The translations under genes were made by a program, and so were the position numbers. Positions 28,492 through 37,069 of a DNA stretch of 64,000 nucleotides are shown piece by piece (the first letter of the stretch is position 1; every line of letters starts with the position of its first letter). Origin of the DNA: an uncultured Bacteroides sp. (GTDB taxonomy: Bacteria > Bacteroidota > Bacteroidia > Bacteroidales > Bacteroidaceae). Under the pieces are notes generated by a model. That model worked only from the letters and a program-made list of their open reading frames with translations. It had not been told where the DNA came from and ran no database searches. The stretch spans positions 744,001 to 808,000 of the forward strand of contig NZ_OY782186.1 of NCBI RefSeq assembly GCF_963677685.1, in the 5' to 3' direction.

Positions 28492-29535
28492 ATGAAAATC
28501 GGAGATAAAGTACGATTCCTTAGTGAAGTAGGTGGAGGAATTGTAAAAGGATTCAAGGGTAAAGATGTCATCTTGATTGAAGATGCTGATGGTTTCGATA
28601 TTCCAATGCTTGCTCGCGAATGTGTGGTGATTGAAACAGATGATTATAATTTGAAAAGAAAATCAGCGCCTGTTGCTGTACAAGAGGAACCCGTGGCTAA
28701 AGTTAGTCGTCCTGAGATAATCTCTCCTCCAGTGGAAATGCGTGGTGGTGATAGCCTGAATGTTGTTCTGGCTTTTGTTCCGGTTGATGTGAAAGCTATT
28801 AGTTCCACTTCTTTTGAGGCGTATTTGGTCAATGATAGTAATTACTATCTATATTATACTTACTTGAATGTAGAGGGAGCAGCTTGGAATGCTCGTTCTC
28901 ATGGCTTGATAGAGCCGAATACAAAACTTTTTCTTGAAGAATTTTCAAAAGAGGTTTTGAATGAGATGGAACGTCTGAATGTGCAACTCATTGCATTTAA
29001 GGATGGTAAATCCTTTGCATCTAAGGTTCCAGTTAACGTGGAATTGCGTATTGATATTGTTAAGTTCTATAAATTGCATACATTCCGTGAATCTGTTTAC
29101 TTTGAAACTCCTGCGTTGATTTACGATATTGTGAAGAATGATGCGCCTGCTAAACAAGTACATGTGTCGGCTGAAGAGATTCAGGAAGCATTGTTGCAGA
29201 AAAAAGAGCCTAGACCAAGGATACAGCCATTGGTGAAACATGAGATAAAGAACGCCATTCTTGAAGTTGATTTGCATGCCGATGAACTTTTAGATAATAC
29301 GAACGGTATGAATAATAGCGAGATACTCAGTTATCAACTGGATAAGTTTCGTGAAATAATGGAACGCTATAAGGAGAAACGTGAACAGAAGATTGTTTTC
29401 ATTCATGGAAAAGGTGACGGTGTGTTACGTAAAGCAATCTTGGAAGAGCTTAAACGAAAATATAAAACCTGTAAGTCTCAGGATGCTTCCTTTCAGGAAT
29501 ATGGCTTTGGGGCAACAATGGTCACTATAAAATAA
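28492..29535 (+). CDS. DUF2027 and Smr domain protein
   Basis: The N-terminal 50 residues ([20 protein letters not shown], then [18 protein letters not shown]) form a tudor-like DUF2027 start. A long beta-rich middle part follows, and a C-terminal Smr domain from about residue 260 has [10 protein letters not shown] and the nuclease-type HGKGDGVLR. Smr domains nick DNA or cleave mRNA on stalled ribosomes; which applies here is unknown. The ATG at 28492 is the natural start, since upstream residues overlap divergent queA. It is 347 aa, transcribed divergently from queA and convergent with the 117-aa secreted proteins. Confidence 0.85.
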   Translation: MKIGDKVRFLSEVGGGIVKGFKGKDVILIEDADGFDIPMLARECVVIETDDYNLKRKSAPVAVQEEPVAKVSRPEIISPPVEMRGGDSLNVVLAFVPVDVKAISSTSFEAYLVNDSNYYLYYTYLNVEGAAWNARSHGLIEPNTKLFLEEFSKEVLNEMERLNVQLIAFKDGKSFASKVPVNVELRIDIVKFYKLHTFRESVYFETPALIYDIVKNDAPAKQVHVSAEEIQEALLQKKEPRPRIQPLVKHEIKNAILEVDLHADELLDNTNGMNNSEILSYQLDKFREIMERYKEKREQKIVFIHGKGDGVLRKAILEELKRKYKTCKSQDASFQEYGFGATMVTIK

Positions 29536-29546
29536 AATTAATGCAT

Positions 29547-29588
29547 AAAAAAAGGGTATTACAAGCATAAGCTGTAATACCCTTTTTT
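29547..29588. terminator. bidirectional terminator
   Basis: A 16-bp perfect stem (29547-29562 with 29573-29588) has A residues on one side and T residues on the other. It can serve the Smr gene (+) and the 117-aa secreted protein gene at 29605 (-). Confidence 0.85.
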
Positions 29589-29604
29589 ATATTCTTAAAA
29601 GATC

Positions 29605-29958
29605 TTATTCCAATTCAATACCTTTGTTTCTTAAGGTAATGTTCAGCAAAGTAGCATACTTACTATATTGTTCTTTAGTAAGCGTCTTTTTCATCAGCTT
29701 CAGATTGCCGTAAACAGCATTCTTTAGTAACTCATTTTGCTTCTTTGAATTATTGGATGCTTTACCCAATTGTTCTGTAAAATAATCACAGATGTTAGCA
29801 ACTTCTTCAGATTGATTAGAAGATAGTTTCAAATATTTACTCAACTTACTTACGTTGATGTTTCCTTCCCATTTTGCAGTCGTAGGTTGATTTCCTGCTG
29901 CAAATGTACTGGCAGCTAAGCAGAATACTGCCATTAATGTTAATCCTAACTTTTTCAT
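29605..29958 (-). CDS. small secreted protein, tandem paralogue A
   Basis: A 117-aa protein with a clear signal peptide (MKKLGLTLMAVFCLAASTFAAG). The mature part of about 96 residues is predicted all-helical, with WEGNINVSKLSKYLKLSSNQSEEVANICDYF-type helices and LTKEQYSKYATLLNITLRNKG at the end. I do not recognise a named family; the pattern is loosely like the Spy/CpxP type of periplasmic helical protein, but no LTxxQ motif pair is clear. The next upstream gene is a close paralogue at 30296-30649. Confidence 0.85.
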   Translation of the reverse strand: MKKLGLTLMAVFCLAASTFAAGNQPTTAKWEGNINVSKLSKYLKLSSNQSEEVANICDYFTEQLGKASNNSKKQNELLKNAVYGNLKLMKKTLTKEQYSKYATLLNITLRNKGIELE

Positions 29959-30044
29959 AATTACCTACTTTTAATTTGTTATACCTAAAAACGAATACCT
30001 ATTGAAAACTTATTGAAGCATTTAGCTTCTTTCTTATTACTCTG

Positions 30045-30072
30045 CAAAGATAGAGATATGTTTTATAACATA
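30045..30072 (-). promoter_or_regulatory. promoter with palindromic operator, paralogue A
   Basis: A -7 box TATCTTTG (minus strand, 30052-30045) is preceded after 4 bp by the inverted repeat TATGTT-TTAT-AACATA (30057-30072). The palindrome takes the place of a -33 element. The same arrangement and spacing occur in front of paralogue B. Confidence 0.65.
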
Positions 30073-30220
30073 AAAATGAATAACGCTTTATTTTTGATAT
30101 TATGATCGTTTATTGATCTAAATCAAGAATCTAATGTCGGTTTAGCTTTTTATTTGTGATAAAATGAAATTAGAATGTAATATTTAGCCTACTTGAAGTA
30201 ACTTTTTGATAATGGCTATA

Positions 30221-30265
30221 AAAACAAAACACCGGACGAGGTCATACTATTATACCTGTTCGGTG
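30221..30265 (-). terminator. terminator of paralogue B
   Basis: CACCGGACGAGGT (30230-30242) pairs imperfectly with ACCTGTTCGGTG (30254-30265), with a U-rich tract on the minus strand side (30221-30229). Confidence 0.7.
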
Positions 30266-30295
30266 AAATACCTTAGAAAGATCTAATTTAGATCT

Positions 30296-30649
30296 TTATT
30301 TCAAATCAATACCTTTATTCTGCAAAGTGATGTTCAAAACAGTGTTGTATTTGCTGTATTGCTCTGGTGAAAGAGTTTGCTTCATCAACTTCAAGTTGCC
30401 ATAAACAGCTTTCTTCAACAATTCGTCTTGCTTCTTAGAAGAATTAGAAACTTTTCCCATTTGTTCTGTAAAATAGTCACAGATCTTAGAAACTTCTTCT
30501 GATTGATTTGACGACAACTGTAAGAATTGGCTTAATCTATTTACGTTGATGTTACCTTCCCATTTTGCAGTTGTAGGTTGGTTTCCTGCTGCGAATGTAC
30601 TGGCAGCTAAGCAGAATACTGCTACTAATGTTAATCCTAATTTTTTCAT
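30296..30649 (-). CDS. small secreted protein, tandem paralogue B
   Basis: Same length (117 aa) and nearly the same signal peptide as paralogue A (MKKLGLTLVAVFCLAASTFA), with about 80% identical residues overall by eye. Differences cluster at INVNRLSQFLQL against INVSKLSKYLKL. Each copy has its own promoter, operator and terminator, so they are separate transcription units made by a tandem duplication of about 690 bp. The function is unknown. Confidence 0.85.
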   Translation of the reverse strand: MKKLGLTLVAVFCLAASTFAAGNQPTTAKWEGNINVNRLSQFLQLSSNQSEEVSKICDYFTEQMGKVSNSSKKQDELLKKAVYGNLKLMKQTLSPEQYSKYNTVLNITLQNKGIDLK

Positions 30650-30744
30650 AATTACCTACTTTAAATTTGTTATACCTAAAAACTTTAAAACTTATACCTA
30701 TTGAAAACTAATCTAAGCGCTTAGCTTATTTCTTTTTACCTCTG

Positions 30745-30772
30745 CAAAGATAGATATATGTTGTACAACATA
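30745..30772 (-). promoter_or_regulatory. promoter with palindromic operator, paralogue B
   Basis: TATCTTTG (30752-30745) is preceded after 4 bp by a perfect 16-bp palindrome TATGTTGTACAACATA (30757-30772). The geometry is the same as in paralogue A. Confidence 0.7.
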
Positions 30773-30792
30773 AAAATATATTCAAGAAAAAG

Positions 30793-30806
30793 ATGTTATA
30801 TAACAT
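30793..30806. promoter_or_regulatory. second palindromic operator upstream of paralogue B
   Basis: ATGTTATATAACAT is a perfect 14-bp palindrome of the TGTT-N4-AACA type, centred 35 bp upstream of the first operator. It is absent in front of paralogue A. Confidence 0.55.
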
Positions 30807-30930
30807 GTTTATTTGATGTATATCAAGTATATCGGGAATAAATGCTTGGAATATAGGTGAAAATGAAGCTAAAATGTAATATGGGACGTTTTTTGATTTC
30901 TATTTGACGCCTCTTGTGAAATGATGCTAG

Positions 30931-30970
30931 AAAAAAGAAATAAGCCCACTCTAGGGTAGAAGGGCTTATT
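30931..30970 (-). terminator. terminator behind the receptor remnant
   Basis: AATAAGCCC (30939-30947) pairs with GGGCTTATT (30962-30970); on the minus strand it is followed by a T-rich tract. It probably once ended the receptor operon. Confidence 0.75.
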
Positions 30971-31083
30971 CTGAACAGATTGGAGCGAAAGGTCCGCTAT
31001 CTTCCTCTATACTTTAGGATGATTAGAAAGGTTATAAGTATAGAAGTACTATTTGAATAATAGTTTAGTGTATCTTTCTTAAA

Positions 31084-31521
31084 TCATAAGCCTGGGATGT
31101 GAAGCAATACATTCGACTCAATACTTACTCCGACTATTCCCGTTCCTCCTTGCACATTGCTTGGGATTTTTATAGGCTCACTTATTCCCTCATTATAAAT
31201 ATCGGAATGATAATTAGCCTTGTATTTACTTTCATAAGAATAATTGTTGTTGTTTGTTCTATCTGCAATAGCAGAGTTCATATCAAGTAGATAGTTATTA
31301 TAAGCAATAGTGGTATTGCTGAATAGTTTATTATTGAATATGCAGTTCCATCTTGCAGAAGTAATTGTGTTAGCCCAGTTGACAGATGACTTGCTACTAT
31401 AGAGAGAGCTTTCAGATCTGTCGTTATCTTTATAGTGATAATCATCTTTTCCATTATAAGACTGTAGGAAAATACGATTTTTATCAGAAAACTTGTGATT
31501 GATTTTGGCATTTAAGCAACC
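31084..31521 (-). pseudogene. TonB-dependent receptor remnant
   Basis: The open frame of about 145 codons has no start and lies between a stop at 31522-31524 and a stop at 31084. It reads NAKINHKFSDKNRIFLQSYNG, then WANTITSARWN and FNNKLFSNTTIAYNNYLLDM, a pattern of beta strands found in the barrel of Bacteroidales TonB-dependent receptors. The last 35 residues do not continue this pattern, so a frameshift or junction there is likely. A full receptor would be 700-1000 aa; only an internal barrel piece is left. Confidence 0.7.
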
Positions 31522-31568
31522 CTATACTAACCAAATGAAGTTATTTAAATAAATGAAGTGCGTATGTT

Positions 31569-31745
31569 CTATAACTTCAGAAAAGTATCGAGGACTATAT
31601 CTTGTGCCCATGTACTATCTTTTACATAATAAAAAGAGATGCGGAAAAAACGATCATAGCAAAGGTTGTAGAACTGGCTGAATGCTTCTTCAGAGTCTAA
31701 CTCTTGCATTTTTTCTAGTAAAATCCGGACTTCGGTATCACTCAT
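31569..31745 (-). pseudogene. truncated ECF sigma factor
   Basis: A 58-codon frame starts 11 bp after hemW with MSDTEVRILLEKMQ and continues with EEAFSQFYNLCYDRFFRISF and AQDIVLDTFLKL before a TAG. This is the N-terminal region 2.1-2.2 of an ECF-type RNA polymerase sigma factor, ending exactly where the next helix (LW..) should follow. Regions 2.3-4 are gone. Together with the receptor piece downstream it looks like the two ends of a deleted sigma/anti-sigma/TonB-receptor locus. Confidence 0.65.
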
Positions 31746-31756
31746 GGCGATTCTAA

Positions 31757-32884
31757 TTATATCTTTAGCAAGTCGCTCATGATTCCATCGGAAACAAATA
31801 ATCCTTTAGGTGTGAGTTTTAAGTGGTTGTTTTCTATCTCCAATAAATTGCCAACGATATATTTATTAGCTGCTTTCAGGCAATAATCGTAATACTCCTT
31901 TCCGAAAGCCTCTGATAATTTCTCTAGAGATAAGCCCCAACAAGTGCGCATTGATGTTATTATTAGCTCATTATAGAGAGTATTCGTATCTAACAATTCA
32001 GTTGTGTGAATTCTATTATTCTCTTCTATGCCTTTGATGTACTGCGTTAATGATGAAATGTTCCACTCTCTTGTTTTTCCATCAAACGAATGTGCGGATG
32101 GCCCGCATCCAAGATACTTGACTCCCTGCCAATATGAAGTGTTGTGACAAGAATATTTGTCAGGTAGGCAGAAATTAGATATCTCGTATTGTTTATATCC
32201 GGCTTTAGCAAGCTGCTGAGTTAGCTGTGTAAAGAAGAGAATACTTTTCTCTTCATCAACTTCTTTAACTTGCTGTTTATGTAGCATTTTATAAATAGGT
32301 GTTCCTTTCTCATAAATAAGATGATAAGCAGAAATGTGCTCAGGCTTTAATGCTATGGCTTGCTTAAGATCTTTTAGCCACGTCTCCTCTGTTTCGCCAG
32401 GCAAGCCATACATCAGATCTATGCTAATGTTATTAAATCCAGCTTCTCTGGCTTTTGCTACGGCTTGGATGGCTTGGGAAGAGCTATGACGTCGCTTTAA
32501 TAATTTTAGGATAGGGTCATTAAAGGTTTGTATGCCAATGCTGATTCTGTTAAAAGGTAATTGCGAGAGTTGATCTAGATATTGGGGCGTTAAATCATCG
32601 GGATTTGCCTCTAATGTGATTTCTTTGCAAGAAGATGTTGCATAAATTTCATTGATAGTTTGGAATATCTTTTGAAAATCTTGTAGCGATAATTGAGAAG
32701 GAGTTCCTCCTCCAAAATAGATTGTTTCTACAGGCTCTCCTTTTAAATAATCTTTTCGCATTTTGATCTCTTTACAGAGAGCCTGAATGAAGTCATTTGT
32801 CAGGTTGCTTTTGGTGGTTGAGTAGAAATCACAATAGATGCAGCGGGTCTTACAGAAAGGGATGTGTATATAAATTCCTGCCAT
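31757..32884 (-). CDS. hemW: radical SAM heme chaperone HemW
   Basis: Radical SAM protein of 375 aa that probably delivers heme to respiratory enzymes. The [4Fe-4S] motif is CKTRCIYCDF (CxxxCxxC), without the extra N-terminal part of true HemN oxidases. FGGGTPSQLS, ISIGIQTFND, DLMYGLPGETEETW and CHNTSYWQG follow, and a C-terminal winged-helix-like HemN_C domain ends it. It is often mis-called HemN. An upstream palindrome at 32971-32982 lies between it and the EF-G2 gene. Confidence 0.9.
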   Translation of the reverse strand: MAGIYIHIPFCKTRCIYCDFYSTTKSNLTNDFIQALCKEIKMRKDYLKGEPVETIYFGGGTPSQLSLQDFQKIFQTINEIYATSSCKEITLEANPDDLTPQYLDQLSQLPFNRISIGIQTFNDPILKLLKRRHSSSQAIQAVAKAREAGFNNISIDLMYGLPGETEETWLKDLKQAIALKPEHISAYHLIYEKGTPIYKMLHKQQVKEVDEEKSILFFTQLTQQLAKAGYKQYEISNFCLPDKYSCHNTSYWQGVKYLGCGPSAHSFDGKTREWNISSLTQYIKGIEENNRIHTTELLDTNTLYNELIITSMRTCWGLSLEKLSEAFGKEYYDYCLKAANKYIVGNLLEIENNHLKLTPKGLFVSDGIMSDLLKI

Positions 32885-32970
32885 GATTGTTACTCTATAA
32901 TTGACTACTGTTTTTTGTTTTTAGTTATTAGGGGATAAAGGTAGTAATTTCTTTGATATTATAGAGAATG

Positions 32971-32982
32971 TGTTACATAACA
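32971..32982. promoter_or_regulatory. TGTT-N4-AACA operator between hemW and the EF-G2 gene
   Basis: TGTTACATAACA has the same form as the operators at 30057-30072, 30757-30772 and 30793-30806. It is about 120 bp before the EF-G2 ATG. It is some 65 bp upstream of the start point expected from a weak -7 box (TACTTTTC, 33030-33037), a class I activator position. It could equally act on hemW. Confidence 0.45.
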
Positions 32983-33101
32983 TTGTTTATAAACACTGAC
33001 TAATTATTGTTTTTAAATGTATTAATTTATACTTTTCGGCTCACTAGAGAAAAAGCTGGTCGTCAAAACATATTGAATTAATTCTTTAAATCTTATATGT
33101 C

Positions 33102-35258
33102 ATGAAAGTATATCAAACAACTGAAATTAAGAACATAGCCCTATTGGGTAGTTCGGGCTCTGGGAAAACCACTCTCGTTGAAGCGATGCTCTTCGAGAGT
33201 GGAGTTATAAAACGTCGCGGCTCAGTAGCCGCTAAAAATACAGTAAGTGACTATTTCCCGGTGGAGCAGGAATATGGATATTCGGTTTTTTCGACAGTGT
33301 TTCACGTTGAGTGGAACAATAAAAAATTGAATCTTATCGATTGTCCGGGGGCAGATGACTTTGTAGGAGGGGTGGTCACGGCTTTGAATGTTACTGATAC
33401 TGCTATTTTGCTTTTAAACGGGCAATATGGTGTGGAAGTTGGAACTCAAAACCATTTTCGATATACTGAAAAATTCAATAAACCTGTTATCTTCTTGGTT
33501 AATCAATTGGATAATGATAAATGTGATTATGACAATATTTTGGAACAACTTAAAGAGGCTTATGGTAATAAAGTCGTTCCAATTCAGTATCCTGTTAGCA
33601 CAGGATCTGGCTTTAATGCATTAATTGATGTGTTGTTGATGAAAAAATATTCATGGGGTCCAGAAGGAGGAGCACCTGTGATTGAAGATATCCCTTCCGA
33701 AGAAATGGATAAGGCGATGGCTATGCATAAAGCATTAGTGGAAGCTGCTGCTGAGAATGATGAAGCTTTAATGGAGTTATTTTTTGAGAAGGAGACTTTA
33801 GCAGAAGATGAAATGCGTGAGGGCATACGTAAAGGACTTGCTGCACGTGGGATTTTTCCTGTTTTCTGCACTTGTGCAGGAAAGGATATGGGAACACGGC
33901 GTTTGATGGAGTTTTTGGGAAATGTAGTACCTTTTGTTTCTGATATGCCTAATGTTGTTGATACGGAAGGAATTGAAGTTGCACCAGATGTACAAGGACC
34001 TACATCTCTTTATTTTTTTAAGACTAGTGTAGAACCTCATATTGGCGAAGTTTCTTATTTCAAAGTGATGAATGGAAAAGTGAAAGAAGGAGAAGATCTA
34101 GTGAATTCGAATAAGGGGTCAAAAGAACGCATTACACAATTATATGTGGTTGCCGGATCGAATCGGATAAAAGTCAATGAATTGTCTGCCGGGGATATTG
34201 GAGCTACTGTGAAGCTGAAAGATGTGAAGACAGGAAATACTTTAAATGGAAAAGGTGTCGATCATAAATTCAATTTTATTAAATACCCTGATTTTAAATA
34301 TACTAGAGCAATAAAGCCTGTTAATGAATCGGACGTTGAAAAGATGATGACTATTCTTCACCGGATGCGCGAAGAAGATCCTACATGGGTAGTGGAGCAG
34401 TCGAAAGAATTAAAGCAGACTTTGGTTCATGGGCAAGGGGAGTTTCATTTGCGTACATTAAAATGGCGTTTAGAGAATAATGAGAAGCTTCAAGTGAAAT
34501 TTGAAGAGCCCAAGATTCCTTATAGAGAAACTATAACAAAAGCTGCTAGAGCAGATTATAGGCATAAAAAACAATCGGGAGGGGCAGGACAATTTGGAGA
34601 GGTTCACCTCATTGTCGAGCCTTACAAAGAAGGTATGTCTATTCCTGATACTTACAGATTTAATGGACAAGAATTTAAAATTACAGTTCGTGGAAAAGAA
34701 GAGGTTGCACTTGATTGGGGAGGGAAATTAGTTTTTGTTAATAGCATTGTTGGAGGTTCAATTGATTCTCGATTTATGCCTGCTATTTTGAAAGGCGTTA
34801 TGGCTCGTATGGAGCAGGGACCGTTGACCGGTTCATATGCTCGTGATGTTCTGGTTATTGTCTATGATGGTAAAATGCATCCAGTTGATTCTAATGAAAT
34901 ATCTTTTATGCTTGCCGGCCGAAATGCCTTTAGTGAAGCTTTTAAAAATGCAGGGCCTAAAATATTGGAGCCGATCTATGATGTGGAAGTATTTGTTCCC
35001 TCTGATAAAATGGGAGATGTAATGGGGGATCTCCAGGGGCGAAGAGCTCTTATTATGGGTATGAACAGTGAAAAAGGATTTGAAAAGTTGGTAGCTAAAG
35101 TTCCGTTAAAAGAGATGTCTTCTTATTCTACCTCTTTAAGTTCTCTAACAGGAGGTCGAGCCTCTTTTATTATGAAATTTGCCAGCTATGAACTTGTTCC
35201 GACGGATTTGCAAGAGAAATTAATGACTGCTTTTGAAGTGAAGCATACAGACGAATAG
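33102..35258 (+). CDS. fusA2: EF-G2-type elongation factor with altered GTPase motifs
   Basis: A ribosomal translocase paralogue of 718 aa with all five EF-G domains in order (GTPase, II at about 300, III, IV, V). The P-loop is GSSGSGKT, but the switch II motif is DCPGADDF, not DTPGHVDF, so the catalytic His is replaced by Ala. The switch I RGITI motif is lost (EYGYSV) and NKxD is NQLD. A Bacteroides thetaiotaomicron paralogue, EF-G2, is known to work without GTP hydrolysis and to be induced in carbon starvation; these substitutions fit that type. The regular fusA must lie elsewhere. Confidence 0.88.
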   Translation: MKVYQTTEIKNIALLGSSGSGKTTLVEAMLFESGVIKRRGSVAAKNTVSDYFPVEQEYGYSVFSTVFHVEWNNKKLNLIDCPGADDFVGGVVTALNVTDTAILLLNGQYGVEVGTQNHFRYTEKFNKPVIFLVNQLDNDKCDYDNILEQLKEAYGNKVVPIQYPVSTGSGFNALIDVLLMKKYSWGPEGGAPVIEDIPSEEMDKAMAMHKALVEAAAENDEALMELFFEKETLAEDEMREGIRKGLAARGIFPVFCTCAGKDMGTRRLMEFLGNVVPFVSDMPNVVDTEGIEVAPDVQGPTSLYFFKTSVEPHIGEVSYFKVMNGKVKEGEDLVNSNKGSKERITQLYVVAGSNRIKVNELSAGDIGATVKLKDVKTGNTLNGKGVDHKFNFIKYPDFKYTRAIKPVNESDVEKMMTILHRMREEDPTWVVEQSKELKQTLVHGQGEFHLRTLKWRLENNEKLQVKFEEPKIPYRETITKAARADYRHKKQSGGAGQFGEVHLIVEPYKEGMSIPDTYRFNGQEFKITVRGKEEVALDWGGKLVFVNSIVGGSIDSRFMPAILKGVMARMEQGPLTGSYARDVLVIVYDGKMHPVDSNEISFMLAGRNAFSEAFKNAGPKILEPIYDVEVFVPSDKMGDVMGDLQGRRALIMGMNSEKGFEKLVAKVPLKEMSSYSTSLSSLTGGRASFIMKFASYELVPTDLQEKLMTAFEVKHTDE

Positions 35259-35277
35259 TCTTTTCAAAATGAAATAG

Positions 35278-35320
35278 AAACCACTAATTTACTCACATCG
35301 GAGGAATTAGTGGTTTTTTT
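35278..35320 (+). terminator. terminator after the EF-G2 gene
   Basis: AAACCACTAATT (35278-35289) pairs perfectly with AATTAGTGGTTT (35305-35316), then a T run. Confidence 0.88.
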
Positions 35321-35441
35321 AGTTGTCCTGGTGAACATTTATTTAAATGCGTTTAATTTTTAATTTTTTATTAATTTAGCAAACTAAAAGTCTTCTCTTA
35401 TTGTTATAACCACCAAAACACTATATAAAAGTAACATTTGG

Positions 35442-35513
35442 GTTAATTAACGAAAATTTGCGGTTAAAACAGGTTAATTCATTAGGAGTGTTAATTAGTG
35501 AATGTTAATTTTG
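35442..35513 (+). promoter_or_regulatory. GTTAATT repeats and promoter before rprX
   Basis: GTTAATT occurs at 35442, 35473, 35490 and 35504, with a GTTAAAA at 35463. The first three sites are 21 and 10 bp apart, one or two helix turns, as expected for an OmpR-type regulator. The last copy overlaps a -7-like box TAATTTTG (35506-35513), which is very close to the rprX ATG. Autoregulation by RprY is an inference. Confidence 0.4.
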
Positions 35514-35518
35514 TTGCT

Positions 35519-37069
35519 ATGAAAAAGTCAACAATATGGATATTGGGTATTGTTATGGGCCTCTCTTTTCTTGGCTTACTTTACTTACAAGTAAGTTATA
35601 TTGAAGAGATGGTTAAAATGCGCAATGAACAGTTTGATGAATCTGTAAAGCGTAGCTTATATCAAGTTTCGAAAAACGTAGAATATGATGAAACTCAGCG
35701 TTGGTTGGAGAAGGATGTATCTGAAACAGAAAGGCAGGCTTTGTCTCAATCCTCTTCTCAAAAGAATGGGTTGATTCAACAAACTCAACGTTATTCGGTG
35801 ACAAGCCCTGATGGTTCGATGTATTCGGCTTTTGAGTTGAAAACAATTACAGCTAAACCTTCTGCATTGCCAAAGGCAATGATTTCGCGTAGGCATGGTA
35901 CGAATACGATTCCACAAACTTCACGAACTCTGCAAGAGGCGATAAAGAATCGTTATTTATATCAACGCTTTTTACTAGATGAAGTTGTGTGGCAGATGCT
36001 TTACAGGGCTAGTGATAAGCGTTTGGAAGAACGTGTGAATTTTAAGAATTTAGATCAATATCTTAAATCAGAACTTATTAATAATGGTATTGATATTCCA
36101 TATCATTTTGTTGTTATAGATAAAGATGGTCGTGAAGTTTACCGTTGTTCTGATTACGATGATAGAGGTAGTGAAGCTTCATATAGTCAAATTTTGTTTC
36201 CCAATGATCCGCCAGCTAAAATGAGTGTGTTGAAAGTTCATTTTCCAACAAAAAGGGATTATATTTTTGATTCTATTAGTTTCATGATTCCTTCTTTGGC
36301 ATTCACTGTGGTCTTGTTGATTACTTTCATATTTACTATTTATGTGGTCTTCAGGCAAAAGAAATTGACGGAGATGAAGAATGACTTTATTAATAACATG
36401 ACGCATGAATTTAAGACTCCTATCTCTACTATATCTTTAGCTGCACAAATGTTGAAGGATCCGACGGTGGGTAAATCTCCCCAAATGTTTCAGCATATTT
36501 CTGGTGTGATAAATGATGAAACTAAGCGTTTAAGGTTCCAAGTAGAAAAGGTGCTTCAGATGTCTATGTTTGATAAGCAAAGGGCCAGTTTGAAGATGAA
36601 AGAATTGGATGCTAATGAGATGATTGCTGGAGTTATTAATACCTTTGCGTTAAAAGTGGAGCGTTATAATGGAAAAATTGTATCAAGCTTGGAGGCTGTT
36701 GACGCACTTATTCTGGCAGATGAAATGCACATTACTAATGTGGTATTTAATTTGATGGATAATGCAGTTAAATACAAAAAGGCGGAAGAAGATTTGTTAT
36801 TAGATGTTAGAACATGGAATGAGGCAGGGAAATTGATGATTTCGATACAAGATAACGGTATTGGGATAAAAAAAGAGAATCTGAAAAAAGTATTTGATAA
36901 ATTTTATCGCGTGCATACAGGTAATCTGCACGATGTAAAGGGATTTGGCTTGGGATTAGCTTATGTGAAAAAAATTATTCAAGATCACAAAGGTGCTATT
37001 AGGGCTGAAAGTGAATTGAATGTAGGAACTAAATTTATTATTGCATTACCTATATTAAAAAATGAATGA
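35519..37069 (+). CDS. rprX: sensor histidine kinase RprX
   Basis: A membrane sensor of 516 aa. Helix 1 is at about residues 5-25, a periplasmic domain follows to about 250, and helix 2 at about 255-278. The dimerisation and phosphoacceptor box is MTHEFKTPISTISLAAQML, the N box NLMDNAVKYKK, and the G boxes IQDNGIGI and GFGLGLAYVKKII. RprXY of B. fragilis is the named relative and affects tetracycline resistance gene expression; I assign the name from length and partner. I start at the ATG 35519 (MKKSTIWILGI). It overlaps rprY by 8 bp. Confidence 0.85.
   Translation: MKKSTIWILGIVMGLSFLGLLYLQVSYIEEMVKMRNEQFDESVKRSLYQVSKNVEYDETQRWLEKDVSETERQALSQSSSQKNGLIQQTQRYSVTSPDGSMYSAFELKTITAKPSALPKAMISRRHGTNTIPQTSRTLQEAIKNRYLYQRFLLDEVVWQMLYRASDKRLEERVNFKNLDQYLKSELINNGIDIPYHFVVIDKDGREVYRCSDYDDRGSEASYSQILFPNDPPAKMSVLKVHFPTKRDYIFDSISFMIPSLAFTVVLLITFIFTIYVVFRQKKLTEMKNDFINNMTHEFKTPISTISLAAQMLKDPTVGKSPQMFQHISGVINDETKRLRFQVEKVLQMSMFDKQRASLKMKELDANEMIAGVINTFALKVERYNGKIVSSLEAVDALILADEMHITNVVFNLMDNAVKYKKAEEDLLLDVRTWNEAGKLMISIQDNGIGIKKENLKKVFDKFYRVHTGNLHDVKGFGLGLAYVKKIIQDHKGAIRAESELNVGTKFIIALPILKNE

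Noticed and set aside
33102..35258. Tetracycline-resistance ribosomal protection protein (tetQ/tetM type)
   Set aside because: Length and fold are shared, but the C-terminal pattern and degenerate GTPase motifs fit the EF-G2 paralogue better, and no transposon context is visible.
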